Below, piece after piece: positions 34,050 to 43,064 of a stretch of 64,000 bases of DNA. Position 1 is the stretch's first letter. Each line of letters starts with the position of its first letter. The stretch is taken from assembly GCF_018283455.1 (NCBI RefSeq), contig NZ_JAAMTH010000001.1, positions 867,501-931,500 on the forward strand, written 5' to 3'. The DNA is from Planococcus sp. MSAK28401 (GTDB lineage Bacteria; Bacillota; Bacilli; Bacillales_A; Planococcaceae). Position numbers and translations under genes: made by a program. The notes under the pieces were generated by a model. It had not been told where the DNA came from. It ran no database searches and was given only the letters and a program-made list of their open reading frames with translations.

Positions 34050-34646
34050 ATGAAAAACAAGAAAGAGAAATTGTCTCCGCAGGCAGAACGGACCAAACAT
34101 CACCTGGCGGAAGCGTATATTGAATTGATCAATGAAAAAGGATACAGCCATGTATCAGTGACAGATATTGTCCAACGAGCACAGTATAACCGGGCGACTT
34201 TCTATTTGTATTATCTCGACAAGCCCGATCTCACTGAAGAGTTACTCGAAGAAATGTTCCAGCAGATCAAACGGACCAGCACTGAACGCTACGAGAAGGG
34301 AGCGGATATTCTCACTTCGGCCATGAATGCGGACTCTTTCGAGCTGATCAGTTTCGTGTATGATAATCGCTCTTTTTTTAATTTGTATTTAGTGGAAGAT
34401 ACCATTCCCGGCCTTCACGGAGAATTGCCGCAAGCGATTTTTGAGATGCTCAATGAAGGATTTACATTCGAAGGGATCGCAAGCGGCGATATTAATTCCA
34501 AGCCATTCAAACTGTATATGGCGCACGGCACTGCAGGCCTCATTTTGGAATGGGCCAAGACAGGCTATGAGAAATCCCCGAAAGAAATGACCGATACCTT
34601 GATCAGTATTGTGCGGTCTTTTGCCTCAGCATTCCGCGTGAATTAA
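34050..34646 (+). CDS. TetR-family transcriptional regulator
   Basis: 198 residues with an N-terminal HTH (GYSHVSVTDIVQRAQYNRATFYLYYLDKPDL) and a helical ligand-binding domain ending LISIVRSFASAFRVN. It probably represses the divergent dehydrogenase and perhaps nearby SDR and hydrolase genes, with an unknown small-molecule inducer. AAGGGGGATGG precedes the ATG. Its own terminator follows. Confidence 0.9.
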   Translation: MKNKKEKLSPQAERTKHHLAEAYIELINEKGYSHVSVTDIVQRAQYNRATFYLYYLDKPDLTEELLEEMFQQIKRTSTERYEKGADILTSAMNADSFELISFVYDNRSFFNLYLVEDTIPGLHGELPQAIFEMLNEGFTFEGIASGDINSKPFKLYMAHGTAGLILEWAKTGYEKSPKEMTDTLISIVRSFASAFRVN

Positions 34647-34684
34647 AAAATCCAGCCTTCCCAAATGTGGGGGCTGGATTTTAC
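34645..34684. terminator. Bidirectional terminator
   Basis: Stem AAAATCCAGCC/GGCTGGATTTT with additional CCC/GGG pairing in the loop, between tetR and the convergent hydrolase. Confidence 0.87.
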
Positions 34685-34701
34685 TTTGGCGTGAATGTAG
34701 A

Positions 34702-35517
34702 TTAGACGCCTGAACTCTTCAGGAAGCTTAGGAGTTCATTATTGAAACGCTCTGGCTCATCGGCATTGATGCCGTGTCCGCTGTCTTTAAACGGCACGAG
34801 TACAGAGTTCGGGATTTCCTTGTCCAGGATTTCGCCAAGTTCATAAGGGCAGATCTGGTCTTTTTTGCCGTGGAAAATGGCTGTCGGAACTGTAATGGAT
34901 GACAGCTCGCCACGCAAGTCTTCGTCGCGCAGGGCAACGGCTGAGTTCAACGTGGAATGCGCGCCGGCCTCAAGTGCCAGCGACTGGAACCAATCCAGGA
35001 ATTGCGGTGAATGTTTTTGTTCGAAAAACAGGTCCGCAAATTCCGCAAGAAACGCCGGGCGGTCTTTTTCGATTTGCGCGATGATATCGTCCACTTCTTC
35101 AGGCTTCATGCCAACGTTGAAATCGTCACGCTGCGTGAAGATCGGAGCTGCAGCACCCATCAAAAGGAGTTTGGCGACTTTGTCCTGGCCGAATTTCGTC
35201 AAATAGCGAATCGCAATCGGGCCGCCCATCGAAAAGCCGCCGAGCACGAATTGATCAAGGCGAAGCTCATTGACTACTGCCTCGAGGTCTTTTGCCATTG
35301 TGTCGTAATCATATCCTGACCATGGCTTATCAGATTTTCCATAGCCGCGCATATCGACGCCGATATAACGGAAGCCGTTTTTCGCAAGCAAGCTCGTCTG
35401 GTATTCAAACGCTTTGTTGTTCAATGGCCAGCCGTGAAGAAATACCACCGGCTGTCCTGAACCGATATCTTCGACGTGAATTTTTACGTTTTCTTCAACT
35501 TGAATATAATGTCCCAC
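34702..35517 (-). CDS. Alpha/beta-hydrolase, chloroperoxidase/esterase-like
   Basis: 271 residues. VVFLHGWPLNN (oxyanion), DMRGYGKSDKP, nucleophile Ser in GGFSMGGPIA, acid in FHGKKDQICP, and histidine in DSGHGINADEPE match the non-haem chloroperoxidase/arylesterase group of hydrolases. GGAGGAAC precedes the ATG. It sits in the SDR/TetR cluster, which may act on the same class of carbonyl or ester compounds (inference). Confidence 0.87.
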   Translation of the reverse strand: MGHYIQVEENVKIHVEDIGSGQPVVFLHGWPLNNKAFEYQTSLLAKNGFRYIGVDMRGYGKSDKPWSGYDYDTMAKDLEAVVNELRLDQFVLGGFSMGGPIAIRYLTKFGQDKVAKLLLMGAAAPIFTQRDDFNVGMKPEEVDDIIAQIEKDRPAFLAEFADLFFEQKHSPQFLDWFQSLALEAGAHSTLNSAVALRDEDLRGELSSITVPTAIFHGKKDQICPYELGEILDKEIPNSVLVPFKDSGHGINADEPERFNNELLSFLKSSGV

Positions 35518-35671
35518 TAAAGTTCCTCCTAAAATTTTGATTAACTACTCCCTTCTATTTCCTTTTTAAAAGTTTCTGTAAACTTAAATAAAGAAAAAAT
35601 CCTTAATTAAAATATCTTTAGTTCAAAAGAGGCGTGGTTTTAACCATCTATCTGCCAGACTTCTTCATCAA

Positions 35672-36427
35672 GTGAAGCAGTCGGGCAGGGGAAGCGCACG
35701 GGGCATCGGCTTTGCCTGCGCGAAAGCACTCGCAAAACGCGGGGCTTCGATTGTCCTAACGGATATTCTGGATTGCGGAGAAGCGAAGCAAGAACTCGAA
35801 ACAGAGTTTCCTGGCATTCGCGTGTTGGCGCTGCAAGTGGACGTCCGCGACAGGGCGCAAGTCGCACGGGCGATTCACGAAACGGTAGAGGAATTTGGCG
35901 GCATCGATATTGTCGTCAATAACGCTGGTACCGTTTCGCGCTTGAGCTTGAAAGATATGACGGACGATGATTGGGTCCGCGATATTGACACGAACTTGCG
36001 CGGCACGTTCTTGTTCACGCAAGCAGCCATCTATCCGCATATGGTCAACCAAGAGAGAGGGCGCATCATCAACATCAGCTCGATTTCCGGCATGATAGGC
36101 GGCGCCATTTCCTACGGGGAAGACGGCGAACGGCAAGGGCGTTCAGGGCCTGCCTATGCTGCGTCAAAAGGCTGCATCATCGCCTTCACGAAATGGGTCG
36201 CAAAAGAAGTCGGCGAGTTCGGCATCACGGTCAATAGCGTCGCGCCAGGGCCGGTTGAGACCGCCATCACCAAAGGCGTCAATTATCCGCTCGAGCTTCA
36301 ATCGATCAAGCGTCCTGGGCAGCCTGAAGATATTGGCGAAGCGGTCGCCTATTGGGCATCACCGGCTGCAAGCTATGTCACGGGCGAAGTGTTGAAAGTA
36401 TGCAGCGGGGCAGGAATCGGCGCATAA
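35672..36427 (+). pseudogene. 5'-truncated SDR oxidoreductase
   Basis: From about base 35696 the frame is a normal SDR: GSARGIGFACAKAL, NNAG, INISSISGMIGG, YAASKG, and a proper C-terminus. The first beta strand and the TG of the TGxxxGIG cofactor loop are missing; KQSGRGSARGIG stands in their place. No ribosome site precedes the GTG at 35672. The upstream 60 bases look unrelated, so a deletion probably removed promoter and start. It may be non-functional. Confidence 0.7.
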
Positions 36428-36428
36428 G

Positions 36429-36467
36429 AAAAAGGTTCCAAGGGAGTTGTCCCTTGGAACCTTTTTG
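36429..36467. terminator. Bidirectional terminator
   Basis: Perfect long stem AAAAGGTTCCAAGGGA/TCCCTTGGAACCTTTT with a GTTG loop, between two convergent SDR genes. Confidence 0.94.
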
Positions 36468-36469
36468 TA

Positions 36470-37219
36470 TCATTTCGTGCTGGTAAATCCGCCGTCGATG
36501 CGGATGACGTCGCCGTTGATGTATTGCGCTTTTGATGTCAGCAAGAACGCCACGAGTTCTGCGACTTCGTCTGCAGTGCCGAGGCGTTTTTGCGGAATGC
36601 CTTCTTCTGCGCTTTGTTTCATTTTCGGGTTGGCATCGAAATAGGCTTTGACCATCGGTGTTTCGGTCGGGCCTGGTGCAACGGCATTGACGCGCAAGCC
36701 GTCTTTGGCATATTCAGCGACCAGCGATTTGGTCATGCCGACGATGCCGTGCTTGGTGGCAGAATAGGTAACGACCGTATCCTGCCCAATGACACCAGCG
36801 CTCGATGCGGTATTGACGATCGACCCGCCGCCGTTTTTGACCATCACTTCCGCGACGTAGCGGAGGCCATAGAGTGCCCCGAGCATATTGATGCCGACAA
36901 TCTGCTCGATTTCTTCTATATCCGTTTCGAGGAACTGTTTGCCGCTTCCGGAAATTCCGGCGTTATTGAAGAAATAATCGATTGAACCGAAATGCTCGAC
37001 CGTTTTGTCGACGTAGTTTTTCACTTCTTGTGCTTTTGATACATCTGCACGGATAAAGATAGCGTCCGGACCGAGTGCTTTCACTTTCTCGACCGTCTCA
37101 TTGCCACCTTTTTCACTGATGTCGACGACCGCGATATTGATGCCTTCCTGTGCCAAGCGCAGTGCAGAGGATTGCCCGAGCCCGCTGCCGCCTCCTGTAA
37201 TGATTGCCGTTTTTGCCAT
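36470..37219 (-). CDS. SDR oxidoreductase
   Basis: 249 residues, classical SDR: TGGGSGLGQS, VVDIS (NAD-type acid), NNAG, NTASSAGVIG, YSATKHG and closing IRIDGGFTSTK. It is close in type to the SDR at 33111-33893 and may be a paralogue. ATG 37219 has AAGGAGGAG. Substrate unknown. Confidence 0.87.
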   Translation of the reverse strand: MAKTAIITGGGSGLGQSSALRLAQEGINIAVVDISEKGGNETVEKVKALGPDAIFIRADVSKAQEVKNYVDKTVEHFGSIDYFFNNAGISGSGKQFLETDIEEIEQIVGINMLGALYGLRYVAEVMVKNGGGSIVNTASSAGVIGQDTVVTYSATKHGIVGMTKSLVAEYAKDGLRVNAVAPGPTETPMVKAYFDANPKMKQSAEEGIPQKRLGTADEVAELVAFLLTSKAQYINGDVIRIDGGFTSTK

Positions 37220-37316
37220 GTAGAATCTCCTCCTTAAGCTAATTGCTTCTGTCATTTGTTTACCCGCAACAAGGGCTAAATAATCAATTCGGGGGACAGG
37301 GAGTTACCAGGAAGAG

Positions 37317-37835
37317 TCATTGGCTCTTAGAGATTAAATGATGCAAGCCTTCATATATTTCCACAATTTCGGCCTGTTTCATGCGCACCAGTCCGCTTGA
37401 GGAAGGGGCGACGTATTCGATGACTCCCGGAATGACCGGATCCGGCTGTTTGCCCCAGTGCGTTGATTTCTTGCCGCTGAACTGAAGGTAGACACCTTTG
37501 CCGACAAAACAAACCGCTTTTGGCCGGTAGCGTTCAATTTTTCGTTTCAATTGTTCGGCGCCTTCTTTGTATTCTTCCTTTGTGATATCGGCCGCCGCTT
37601 TGGTCGGGCGGGCGACGATATTGGTCAAACCATAGCCGAGTTCCAGCAAATCGTGGTTTTCCTCGGGAGCATATTTTCTGGGCGTCAGCCCGGATTCAAA
37701 AAGGATTTTCCAAAAGCGGTTGTTTGGGTTGGCGTAATGATAGCCGGTTTCACTTGAGCGGATGCTTGGATTGAATCCGACGAACAGGATGTCGAGATGG
37801 TCTTTCAAATGATCGGGTATGGGTGTAAGTTCCAA
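37317..37835 (-). CDS. mug: Mug/TDG-type mismatch-specific DNA glycosylase
   Basis: 172 residues. FVGFNPSIRSSETGYHYANPNNRFW is the active-site region of the Mug/TDG family: the Asn of GFNP is the catalytic position. GYGLTNIVARPTKAAADIT and the C-terminal PSSSGLVRM fit the rest. It removes uracil, thymine or alkylated bases from G mismatches in base excision repair. TTG start with AAAGGAGC. Single gene. Confidence 0.9.
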   Translation of the reverse strand: MELTPIPDHLKDHLDILFVGFNPSIRSSETGYHYANPNNRFWKILFESGLTPRKYAPEENHDLLELGYGLTNIVARPTKAAADITKEEYKEGAEQLKRKIERYRPKAVCFVGKGVYLQFSGKKSTHWGKQPDPVIPGVIEYVAPSSSGLVRMKQAEIVEIYEGLHHLISKSQ

Positions 37836-37970
37836 GAGAAAGCTCCTTTCACATAAATACAGTTGCAGAGTATTAGCGTATCAAAAAAATGTAATATATT
37901 CTGCGCTGAACCATCGTATAATAGAAGAAAATGGCAATGATTAATTGATCTTGCTAAAAGGAGCTGCGCG

Positions 37971-38492
37971 ATGCAGGAATTTTCGTACGAGTTGACAGAA
38001 CAGCAATTTGTTGATTTTAACCTTTATCATGCTAAACATTCCGAAGCGGTTAAGCGTTCATTGACGATCCAGCGCTTTGTCATTCCAGTTATTTATTTGA
38101 TGATGCCGTTTGTGATGGGGCCGATTTTTGATTGGTCGGTGTGGGGGCTGATGGTTCCCTTTATCCTATTCGCGGCTTTGTGGATCGTCTTCTTTCCGCC
38201 CTATTTCTACTGGAATATTAAACGCATGAGCCGGAAAATGGTCAATGAAGGGAAAAACGAAGGCTTGCTTGGTGTCCATGAACTGTTCATTGATTCACAG
38301 GGAATCCGGGAAGTAACGAAAAATGGAGAGACACATGTGCGCTGGTCAGGAATCGAAAAGTATGGGGAGGATGCGGACAATGTGTATGTATATAATAGCG
38401 CCATGTCTGCATTGATCATACCGAAAAAGGCAGTGCCTGAGCTGGAGTCATTGCTCAAGTTATTGGCTGAAAAAGTTCCGGCAAGCGCTTGA
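37971..38492 (+). CDS. YcxB-like membrane protein
   Basis: 173 residues: FSYELTEQQFVDFNLYHAKHSE at the start, two central membrane segments, and a C-terminal beta domain (ELFIDSQGIREVTKNGETHVRWSGIEKY...IPKKAV) typical of the YcxB-like family. Function unknown; the C-terminal domain is cytoplasmic by topology. AAAGGAGCTG precedes the ATG. Confidence 0.82.
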   Translation: MQEFSYELTEQQFVDFNLYHAKHSEAVKRSLTIQRFVIPVIYLMMPFVMGPIFDWSVWGLMVPFILFAALWIVFFPPYFYWNIKRMSRKMVNEGKNEGLLGVHELFIDSQGIREVTKNGETHVRWSGIEKYGEDADNVYVYNSAMSALIIPKKAVPELESLLKLLAEKVPASA

Positions 38493-38505
38493 AATTGAAT
38501 GGATC

Positions 38506-38540
38506 AAAAAACCGAACCGCGCTTGGCGGTTCGGTTTTTC
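38506..38540. terminator. Bidirectional terminator
   Basis: Stem AAAAACCGAACCGC/GCGGTTCGGTTTTT, between the YcxB-like gene and the convergent lipoprotein gene. Confidence 0.92.
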
Positions 38541-39001
38541 TATTCGATCGTATGCTCAATTTCCGCTGGATAATTCGTGCCTTCTGTCGGCGTCATCCAC
38601 ACTTCAAGCGTGTAGGTGCCAGGTTCAAGATTGGCTTCGGGAACTTGGATCTCGTATTGGAGCTCCTCGCCTTGGCGCAGGATTTCCTCGCCGAGCGCCT
38701 GGGTATACATGCTGACAGACGACATGCGGAACACTTCGTTGCCTTGTTCATCGGTCAATGTGAAATCATAGCGCTGCCCGCTCGTGAAGTTGAAAGTCAC
38801 TGCTTCCTGCGTGTCGTTTTTGACGGTATAGCGGTAAGTCCCGTTGTCTGTCTCTTCAATAGTCGATGTTACTTCACCTTCGATGATCTCACCCCCTGAC
38901 TCCGGATCTTCCGGCATAGTATCGCTTTCGGTGCCGCATGCTGCGAGTATGAAAGCGGCCATAAATATTATTAGCCAACCGATTGCGTTTTTTTGCCTCA
39001 T
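38540..39001 (-). CDS. Lipoprotein with BsuPI-type proteinase-inhibitor domain
   Basis: 153 residues. Signal peptide with lipobox LAAC, acidic linker, then a beta-sandwich of the BsuPI family: YTVKNDTQEAVTFNFTSGQRYDFTLTD, VFRMSS, and LRQGEELQYEI. The family is named for an intracellular proteinase inhibitor, but this copy is exported, so the partner is probably extracellular or unknown. Single gene. Confidence 0.82.
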   Translation of the reverse strand: MRQKNAIGWLIIFMAAFILAACGTESDTMPEDPESGGEIIEGEVTSTIEETDNGTYRYTVKNDTQEAVTFNFTSGQRYDFTLTDEQGNEVFRMSSVSMYTQALGEEILRQGEELQYEIQVPEANLEPGTYTLEVWMTPTEGTNYPAEIEHTIE

Positions 39002-39136
39002 CGGGTTCGCCCCCTTTTTTGTCTATAGAGTAGACCGCAAGAGGACCTAAAAAGTTACAAAAACGAGTACTTTGTCCTGTTCATGTGCCCGCTTGCTGCC
39101 CTATACTAGCACTATACCCTGAAGGAGGGCGTTGTA

Positions 39137-39274
39137 ATGCCCGGATTATTCAATGATTTCCGTGAAGCACTGGCCGCAAAGATGAAATGCCTCGGCATGA
39201 GTACATTCACAGTCGCTAAATACATGGCAATGGGATTGGTTCCGTTGTATATTCTTTATTTGATTATGAATTAA
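39137..39274 (+). CDS. 45-residue small membrane protein
   Basis: MPGLFNDFREALAAKMKCLGM, then one C-terminal hydrophobic helix ending LYLIMN. GAAGGAGGGC is ideally placed before the ATG, and a TATACT box lies upstream. The amphipathic N-terminal half and C-terminal helix suggest a tail-anchored peptide. Unrecognised. Confidence 0.6.
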   Translation: MPGLFNDFREALAAKMKCLGMSTFTVAKYMAMGLVPLYILYLIMN

Positions 39275-39417
39275 CCAGTGTATCGGAGGCTCTGAAAAGA
39301 GTTTTTTTTAATTCCCAATTATTGGTATATTGACTATATTTTCAGAATATTATAATATTGAAGAACTACCGATCAGGCAGAAGGGGAGATTCATGAGCAA
39401 ACAAAGGAGGAATGGGA

Positions 39418-40971
39418 ATGAACATTACCACATCATTGACGATGAATGCGACGCGCCAGCCCAATTTACCCGCATTGAATTTTGAAGGGAAGTCCTATAC
39501 GTATCAGGAATTGAACGCGGAAGTGAATCGCTTGGCGAATGGCTTGGTGCGGGAAGGGATCTCCAAAGGCGATAAAGTGGCCTTGTTCATGAAGAATTCG
39601 GATGCTTATGTGATTGCATTTTTTGCTGCATTGAAAGCAGGCGGCGTCGTGGTTCCGGTCAATTACCGGCTCAACGCCGAAGAAGCTGGCTATCTAGTCG
39701 GCCAGTCGAATGCGGTCTATGTGTTTTGCGATAACGAATTTGAAAGCTTAGTGGCGGAAGCGAAGGAATTGGATGATCTGCTGCATCAGGTGATCGTCTA
39801 TCCCGAAGCAAAAGAACAAGCGCATCTCAGTTGGGACGAAGCACTGGACGATGACCGCTCGGAGCCGAAAGTCGAGATCTTGCCGGAAGACGATGCAGAA
39901 ATCCTTTATACTTCGGGGACGACCGGCCCGCCTAAGGGAGCGCTTTTTGACCATCAGCGCATCGTCAATGTCAGCACTTCGTTCATTCTCGGAACGGGAG
40001 TCAACCATGATGACCGCTTACTTCATGCGGCGCCGTTTTTCCATCCTTCCCAACTTAATCTATTTCTCGTGACCGGGGTCATGCTCGGCATCCCGCAAAC
40101 CATTCTCCGTGAATTCGCTACCAGAGATGTAGTGGACGCAATCCACCAGGACGGCTGCACGGTGTTTTTCGGTTTGCCGGATATGTATCATGCGTTAATG
40201 GAGGCGCCTGAGAGCGAAAATTATAATCTGGGCACCATCCGGAAATGCATGTACGGGACCGACCCGATGCCGAATGGCCTTGTCGCGCGGGCCATGGAAT
40301 TCTTCGGCCACGAACAATTTTACAATTTATGCTTCCTCACTGAAGGGGGGCCGGGAGGTGTCTATTTGCTGCCAAGCGAGCATGCCCATAAAGAGGGAGC
40401 CGGCGGCAAGTCGATGTATATGACCCATGTCCGTGTGGTCGATGAGGAAATGAACGACGTTAAGCCGGGCCAAGTCGGCGAATTCATCATGCGCGGCGAG
40501 ACGATCATGAAGTCGTATTACAATATGCCAGAAGAAACCGAAGAAGCGTTCAGGGAGGGCTGGCTGTTGACCGGGGATCTCGCGACAATCGATGAAGACG
40601 GCTACATTACGCTTGTCGACCGCAAATCCGACCGCATCATTTCTGCTGGGAATAATATTTATTCCATCGAGATCGAGCAAGTGTTGAATCGTCATCCGCA
40701 AGTCCAGGAAGCGGCGACCGTCGGCATTCCGGAAGAGGAATGGGGCGAAATCGTTGGTGTCGTTATCGTCCCGAAAGACGGGTCGCCGATCGACGAAGTA
40801 GCACTCTCCGAATACTTGCTCGAGCATTTGCCGCAGCATAAAGCGCCGAAAAAATTCCGGTTCGCGGACGAATTGCCACGCAATGCTTCAGGCAAGATTC
40901 TGAAATACCAATTGCGCGAACTGCATATCAGCGAATATACATGGTTCCGCCATACGTTTATCGAACGCTGA
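39418..40971 (+). CDS. Acyl-CoA synthetase (AMP-forming)
   Basis: 517 residues of the ANL superfamily: AMP-binding P-loop ILYTSGTTGPPKGA, motif YGTDPMPNGL, LTEGGPGG, LTGDLATIDEDGY, and the C-terminal domain with VDRKSDRIISAGNNIYSIEIE and the lysine in NASGKILKYQLRE. It activates a carboxylic acid, probably a fatty acid, to its CoA thioester. ATG 39418 has AAAGGAGG at seven bases. Single gene; substrate class not determined. Confidence 0.9.
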   Translation: MNITTSLTMNATRQPNLPALNFEGKSYTYQELNAEVNRLANGLVREGISKGDKVALFMKNSDAYVIAFFAALKAGGVVVPVNYRLNAEEAGYLVGQSNAVYVFCDNEFESLVAEAKELDDLLHQVIVYPEAKEQAHLSWDEALDDDRSEPKVEILPEDDAEILYTSGTTGPPKGALFDHQRIVNVSTSFILGTGVNHDDRLLHAAPFFHPSQLNLFLVTGVMLGIPQTILREFATRDVVDAIHQDGCTVFFGLPDMYHALMEAPESENYNLGTIRKCMYGTDPMPNGLVARAMEFFGHEQFYNLCFLTEGGPGGVYLLPSEHAHKEGAGGKSMYMTHVRVVDEEMNDVKPGQVGEFIMRGETIMKSYYNMPEETEEAFREGWLLTGDLATIDEDGYITLVDRKSDRIISAGNNIYSIEIEQVLNRHPQVQEAATVGIPEEEWGEIVGVVIVPKDGSPIDEVALSEYLLEHLPQHKAPKKFRFADELPRNASGKILKYQLRELHISEYTWFRHTFIER

Positions 40972-41006
40972 AAAATGGCGCCCTGATGCTCCGGGGCGCC
41001 ATTTCT
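40971..41006 (+). terminator. Terminator after the acyl-CoA synthetase
   Basis: Stem AAATGGCGCC/GGCGCCATTT with inner CC/GG pairing. Confidence 0.88.
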
Positions 41007-41059
41007 CTGTGTTATGATGGAACAGGATTTGAATAGAACATGGCAGGAGGATTTTTCAT

Positions 41060-41542
41060 ATGGACAATAACGATATTTTGATCCGGCTGCGCTATGCGCT
41101 GGATTTGAAAAATAGCGATGTAAAAGAAATTTTCGCACTCGGCGGCGAGAAAGTGGATGCCGTCGATGTGCCATCGATTTTAACGAAAACGCCGGAACCC
41201 GACGATGAAGGGGCAGAAGCCAATATCCCGTTGGCAAACGACCAATTGGAGCGCTTCTTGAACGGGCTGATCACCTTCAACCGCGGACCCAAACCCGGCG
41301 ACTCCGGCCCGCCCGAAGTAAGCGGTGAGCACGTCAACAACCTGGTCTTGAAAAAGCTTCGCATCGCGCTGGAATTGACGAGTGAAGACTTGCTTGATTT
41401 ATGGAAGCTGGCCGGGATCAACGTTTCCAAAGGGGAACTCGGTGCCTTTCTCCGGAAAGAAGGCCATAAAAATTATAAGGAACTGGGCGACCAGCTCATG
41501 CGCAATCTTCTCAAAGGCATCACGCTTAATTATCGCCCATAA
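41060..41542 (+). CDS. DUF1456-family protein (YehS-like)
   Basis: 160 residues made of two similar helical repeats: MDNNDILIRLRYALDLKNSDVKEIFALGG near the N-terminus and NNLVLKKLRIALELTSEDLLDLWKLAG in the second half. This is the DUF1456 (YehS) family. The repeat is a small helical module that may bind nucleic acid (inference); function is unknown. Its terminator has been split by the IS3-family element downstream. Confidence 0.9.
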   Translation: MDNNDILIRLRYALDLKNSDVKEIFALGGEKVDAVDVPSILTKTPEPDDEGAEANIPLANDQLERFLNGLITFNRGPKPGDSGPPEVSGEHVNNLVLKKLRIALELTSEDLLDLWKLAGINVSKGELGAFLRKEGHKNYKELGDQLMRNLLKGITLNYRP

Positions 41543-41624
41543 CGAAAAGCCGCAGCATCCCAAATCGGGTGGGTAGTGCACCCCAAAAGTTAGAGTTCAA
41601 ATCTAACTTTTGGGGTGTTTTTAT

Positions 41625-42182
41625 ATGGCGAAATATAGCGAAGAATTTAAGTTGAAGCTAGTGAAGGAATACGCAGAAGGAAAGTTGGGGTATAGACGCT
41701 TAGCCCACAAATACGGCTTGCCAGATCCCTCTCCGATTATGCGCTGGGTTCGGGCGTATCAGGAGTTTGGCCTTAAAGCCTTGCGGAGAAAGCAGACAAA
41801 ACAAGTGTATTCTGTTCAATTCAAAGTGGATGTATTACACTTTATGGAATACACAGGTGCTTCTTACCAAGACGCAGCGATCCATTTCAAGATGAACAAT
41901 CCTTCACTCATTGTGAATTGGAACCGTCGAGTTCTGGAGAAAGGGGTAAAAGGCCTGGAAGCACGAGCGAAAGGACGGCCCTCCATGTCAAAAAGACCAA
42001 AACCGATCAAGAACGAAAAGCCCCTGTCTCGGGAAGCGCAATTGGAACGGGAGAATGAGCTCCTTCGTTTGGAAGTGGCGTATTTAAAAAAGTTAAAAGC
42101 TTTCCAGGAGAATCCGGATGCCTTCCTCGAAAAGCACAAGCAGCGCTGGCGTTCGAACTCCACGAAGAAGGATTCCGATTAA
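41625..42182 (+). CDS. IS3-family OrfA (DNA-binding, helix-turn-helix)
   Basis: 185 residues: two HTH units (EFKLKLVKEYAEGKLGYRRLAHKYG and FKVDVLHFMEYTGASYQDAAIHF), a basic region, and a C-terminal leucine-zipper-like helix (EAQLERENELLRLEVAYLKKL). It binds the element's ends and, through frameshifting, becomes the N-terminal half of the OrfAB transposase. Confidence 0.93.
   Translation: MAKYSEEFKLKLVKEYAEGKLGYRRLAHKYGLPDPSPIMRWVRAYQEFGLKALRRKQTKQVYSVQFKVDVLHFMEYTGASYQDAAIHFKMNNPSLIVNWNRRVLEKGVKGLEARAKGRPSMSKRPKPIKNEKPLSREAQLERENELLRLEVAYLKKLKAFQENPDAFLEKHKQRWRSNSTKKDSD
42086..42092 (+). promoter_or_regulatory. Programmed -1 frameshift site of the IS3 element
   Basis: The slippery heptamer AAAAAAG lies where the orfA and orfB frames overlap, and orfB is in the -1 frame and open upstream to this point. 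This is the standard arrangement for making the OrfAB fusion in IS150-like elements. Confidence 0.8.
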
Positions 42183-42187
42183 CGGAT

Positions 42188-43009
42188 GTGTTAAACATCG
42201 TCGATCTTCCAGATGCGACCTACCATTACCATCGCCAGCGATTCGATTGCGAAGACCCGGACCGGGAGTGGAAAACAGTGATCCGGATGCTCTTCGAGAA
42301 GCACCAAGGCCGTTACGGATACCGACGGATTCATCTGGAATTGCGAGCACAGGGATACGACATCAATCATAAGAAAGTCCAGCGTCTCATGCGAGACTTG
42401 GGATTGAACTGCGTGAAGTTCATCCGGAAATCCCGCTACAAGTCGTATAAGGGGAAAGTCGGAACCCTCGCTAAAAACCGGATGAACCGCAGGTTTTTCA
42501 CACCGTATGCCCTGCAAAAACTGACAACAGATGTCACCGAGTTCAAATGTACGGGCGAACAAAAACTTTATTTAAGTCCAGTGATGGATCTCTATAACGG
42601 CGAAGTCATTGGGTTCAGTATGGCCAAACGACCGACGCTGGAATTCGTGATGGAATCACTTAACCAAGCCCTGCCAGTGATTCAGGAACAAGCGGTTTAC
42701 CGGACCACCCTCCATTCCGATCAAGGGTGGCATTACCAGCACTTTGCCTGGGTGAAAGCGTTGAAAAAACAACGCATCTTCCAGAGCATGTCCCGAAAAG
42801 GGACCTGTGCCGACAATGCGGCCATGGAAAATTTCTTTGGTCTCCTAAAGCAAGAGATGTATTACGGAGAAACGTTGGTTTCGTATGAAGAGTTAAAACA
42901 GCGGATTGAACACTATATCGATTACTACAACAATGAACGCCTTAAACAAAAATTGGCCGGCATGAGCCCGGTGAAATACCGAGCTCATGCCAGCCAATTA
43001 GCTGCATGA
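42188..43009 (+). CDS. IS3-family OrfB (DDE integrase catalytic part)
   Basis: 273 residues from the GTG; the frame is open back to the slippery site at 42086. HTH-like segment YGYRRIHLELRAQGYDINHKKVQRLM, then the rve catalytic core with D in TTDVTEF, D in LHSDQGWHYQ and E in NAAMENFFGLLK. It is complete and probably active when fused to OrfA. Confidence 0.95.
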   Translation: MLNIVDLPDATYHYHRQRFDCEDPDREWKTVIRMLFEKHQGRYGYRRIHLELRAQGYDINHKKVQRLMRDLGLNCVKFIRKSRYKSYKGKVGTLAKNRMNRRFFTPYALQKLTTDVTEFKCTGEQKLYLSPVMDLYNGEVIGFSMAKRPTLEFVMESLNQALPVIQEQAVYRTTLHSDQGWHYQHFAWVKALKKQRIFQSMSRKGTCADNAAMENFFGLLKQEMYYGETLVSYEELKQRIEHYIDYYNNERLKQKLAGMSPVKYRAHASQLAA

Positions 43010-43064
43010 ACTAAACTTTAACTTTAAGGGGTCACTACCGTGCCGCGGCTTTTTTACTTGGCGC

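Larger units (their letters stand above)
41572..43039 (+). mobile_element. Intact IS3-family (IS150-like) insertion sequence, 1468 bp
   Basis: The ends GGTAGTGCACCCCAAAAGTT and (right, reverse complement) GGTAGTGACCCCTTAAAGTT are imperfect inverted repeats. A 3-bp GTG duplication flanks them (41569-41571 and 43040-43042). Inside are overlapping orfA and orfB with a frameshift signal. A degenerate right-end remnant of the same element is at 10212-10304. Confidence 0.93.
41545..43055 (+). other. Intrinsic terminator of the DUF1456 gene split by an IS element
   Basis: Left arm AAAAGCCGC at 41545-41553, right arm GCGGCTTTTTT from 43045. With the insertion and one GTG target copy removed, they face each other across a short loop and form an ordinary terminator. 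With the element present the arms are 1.5 kb apart, so the gene now reads into the element. Confidence 0.78.
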
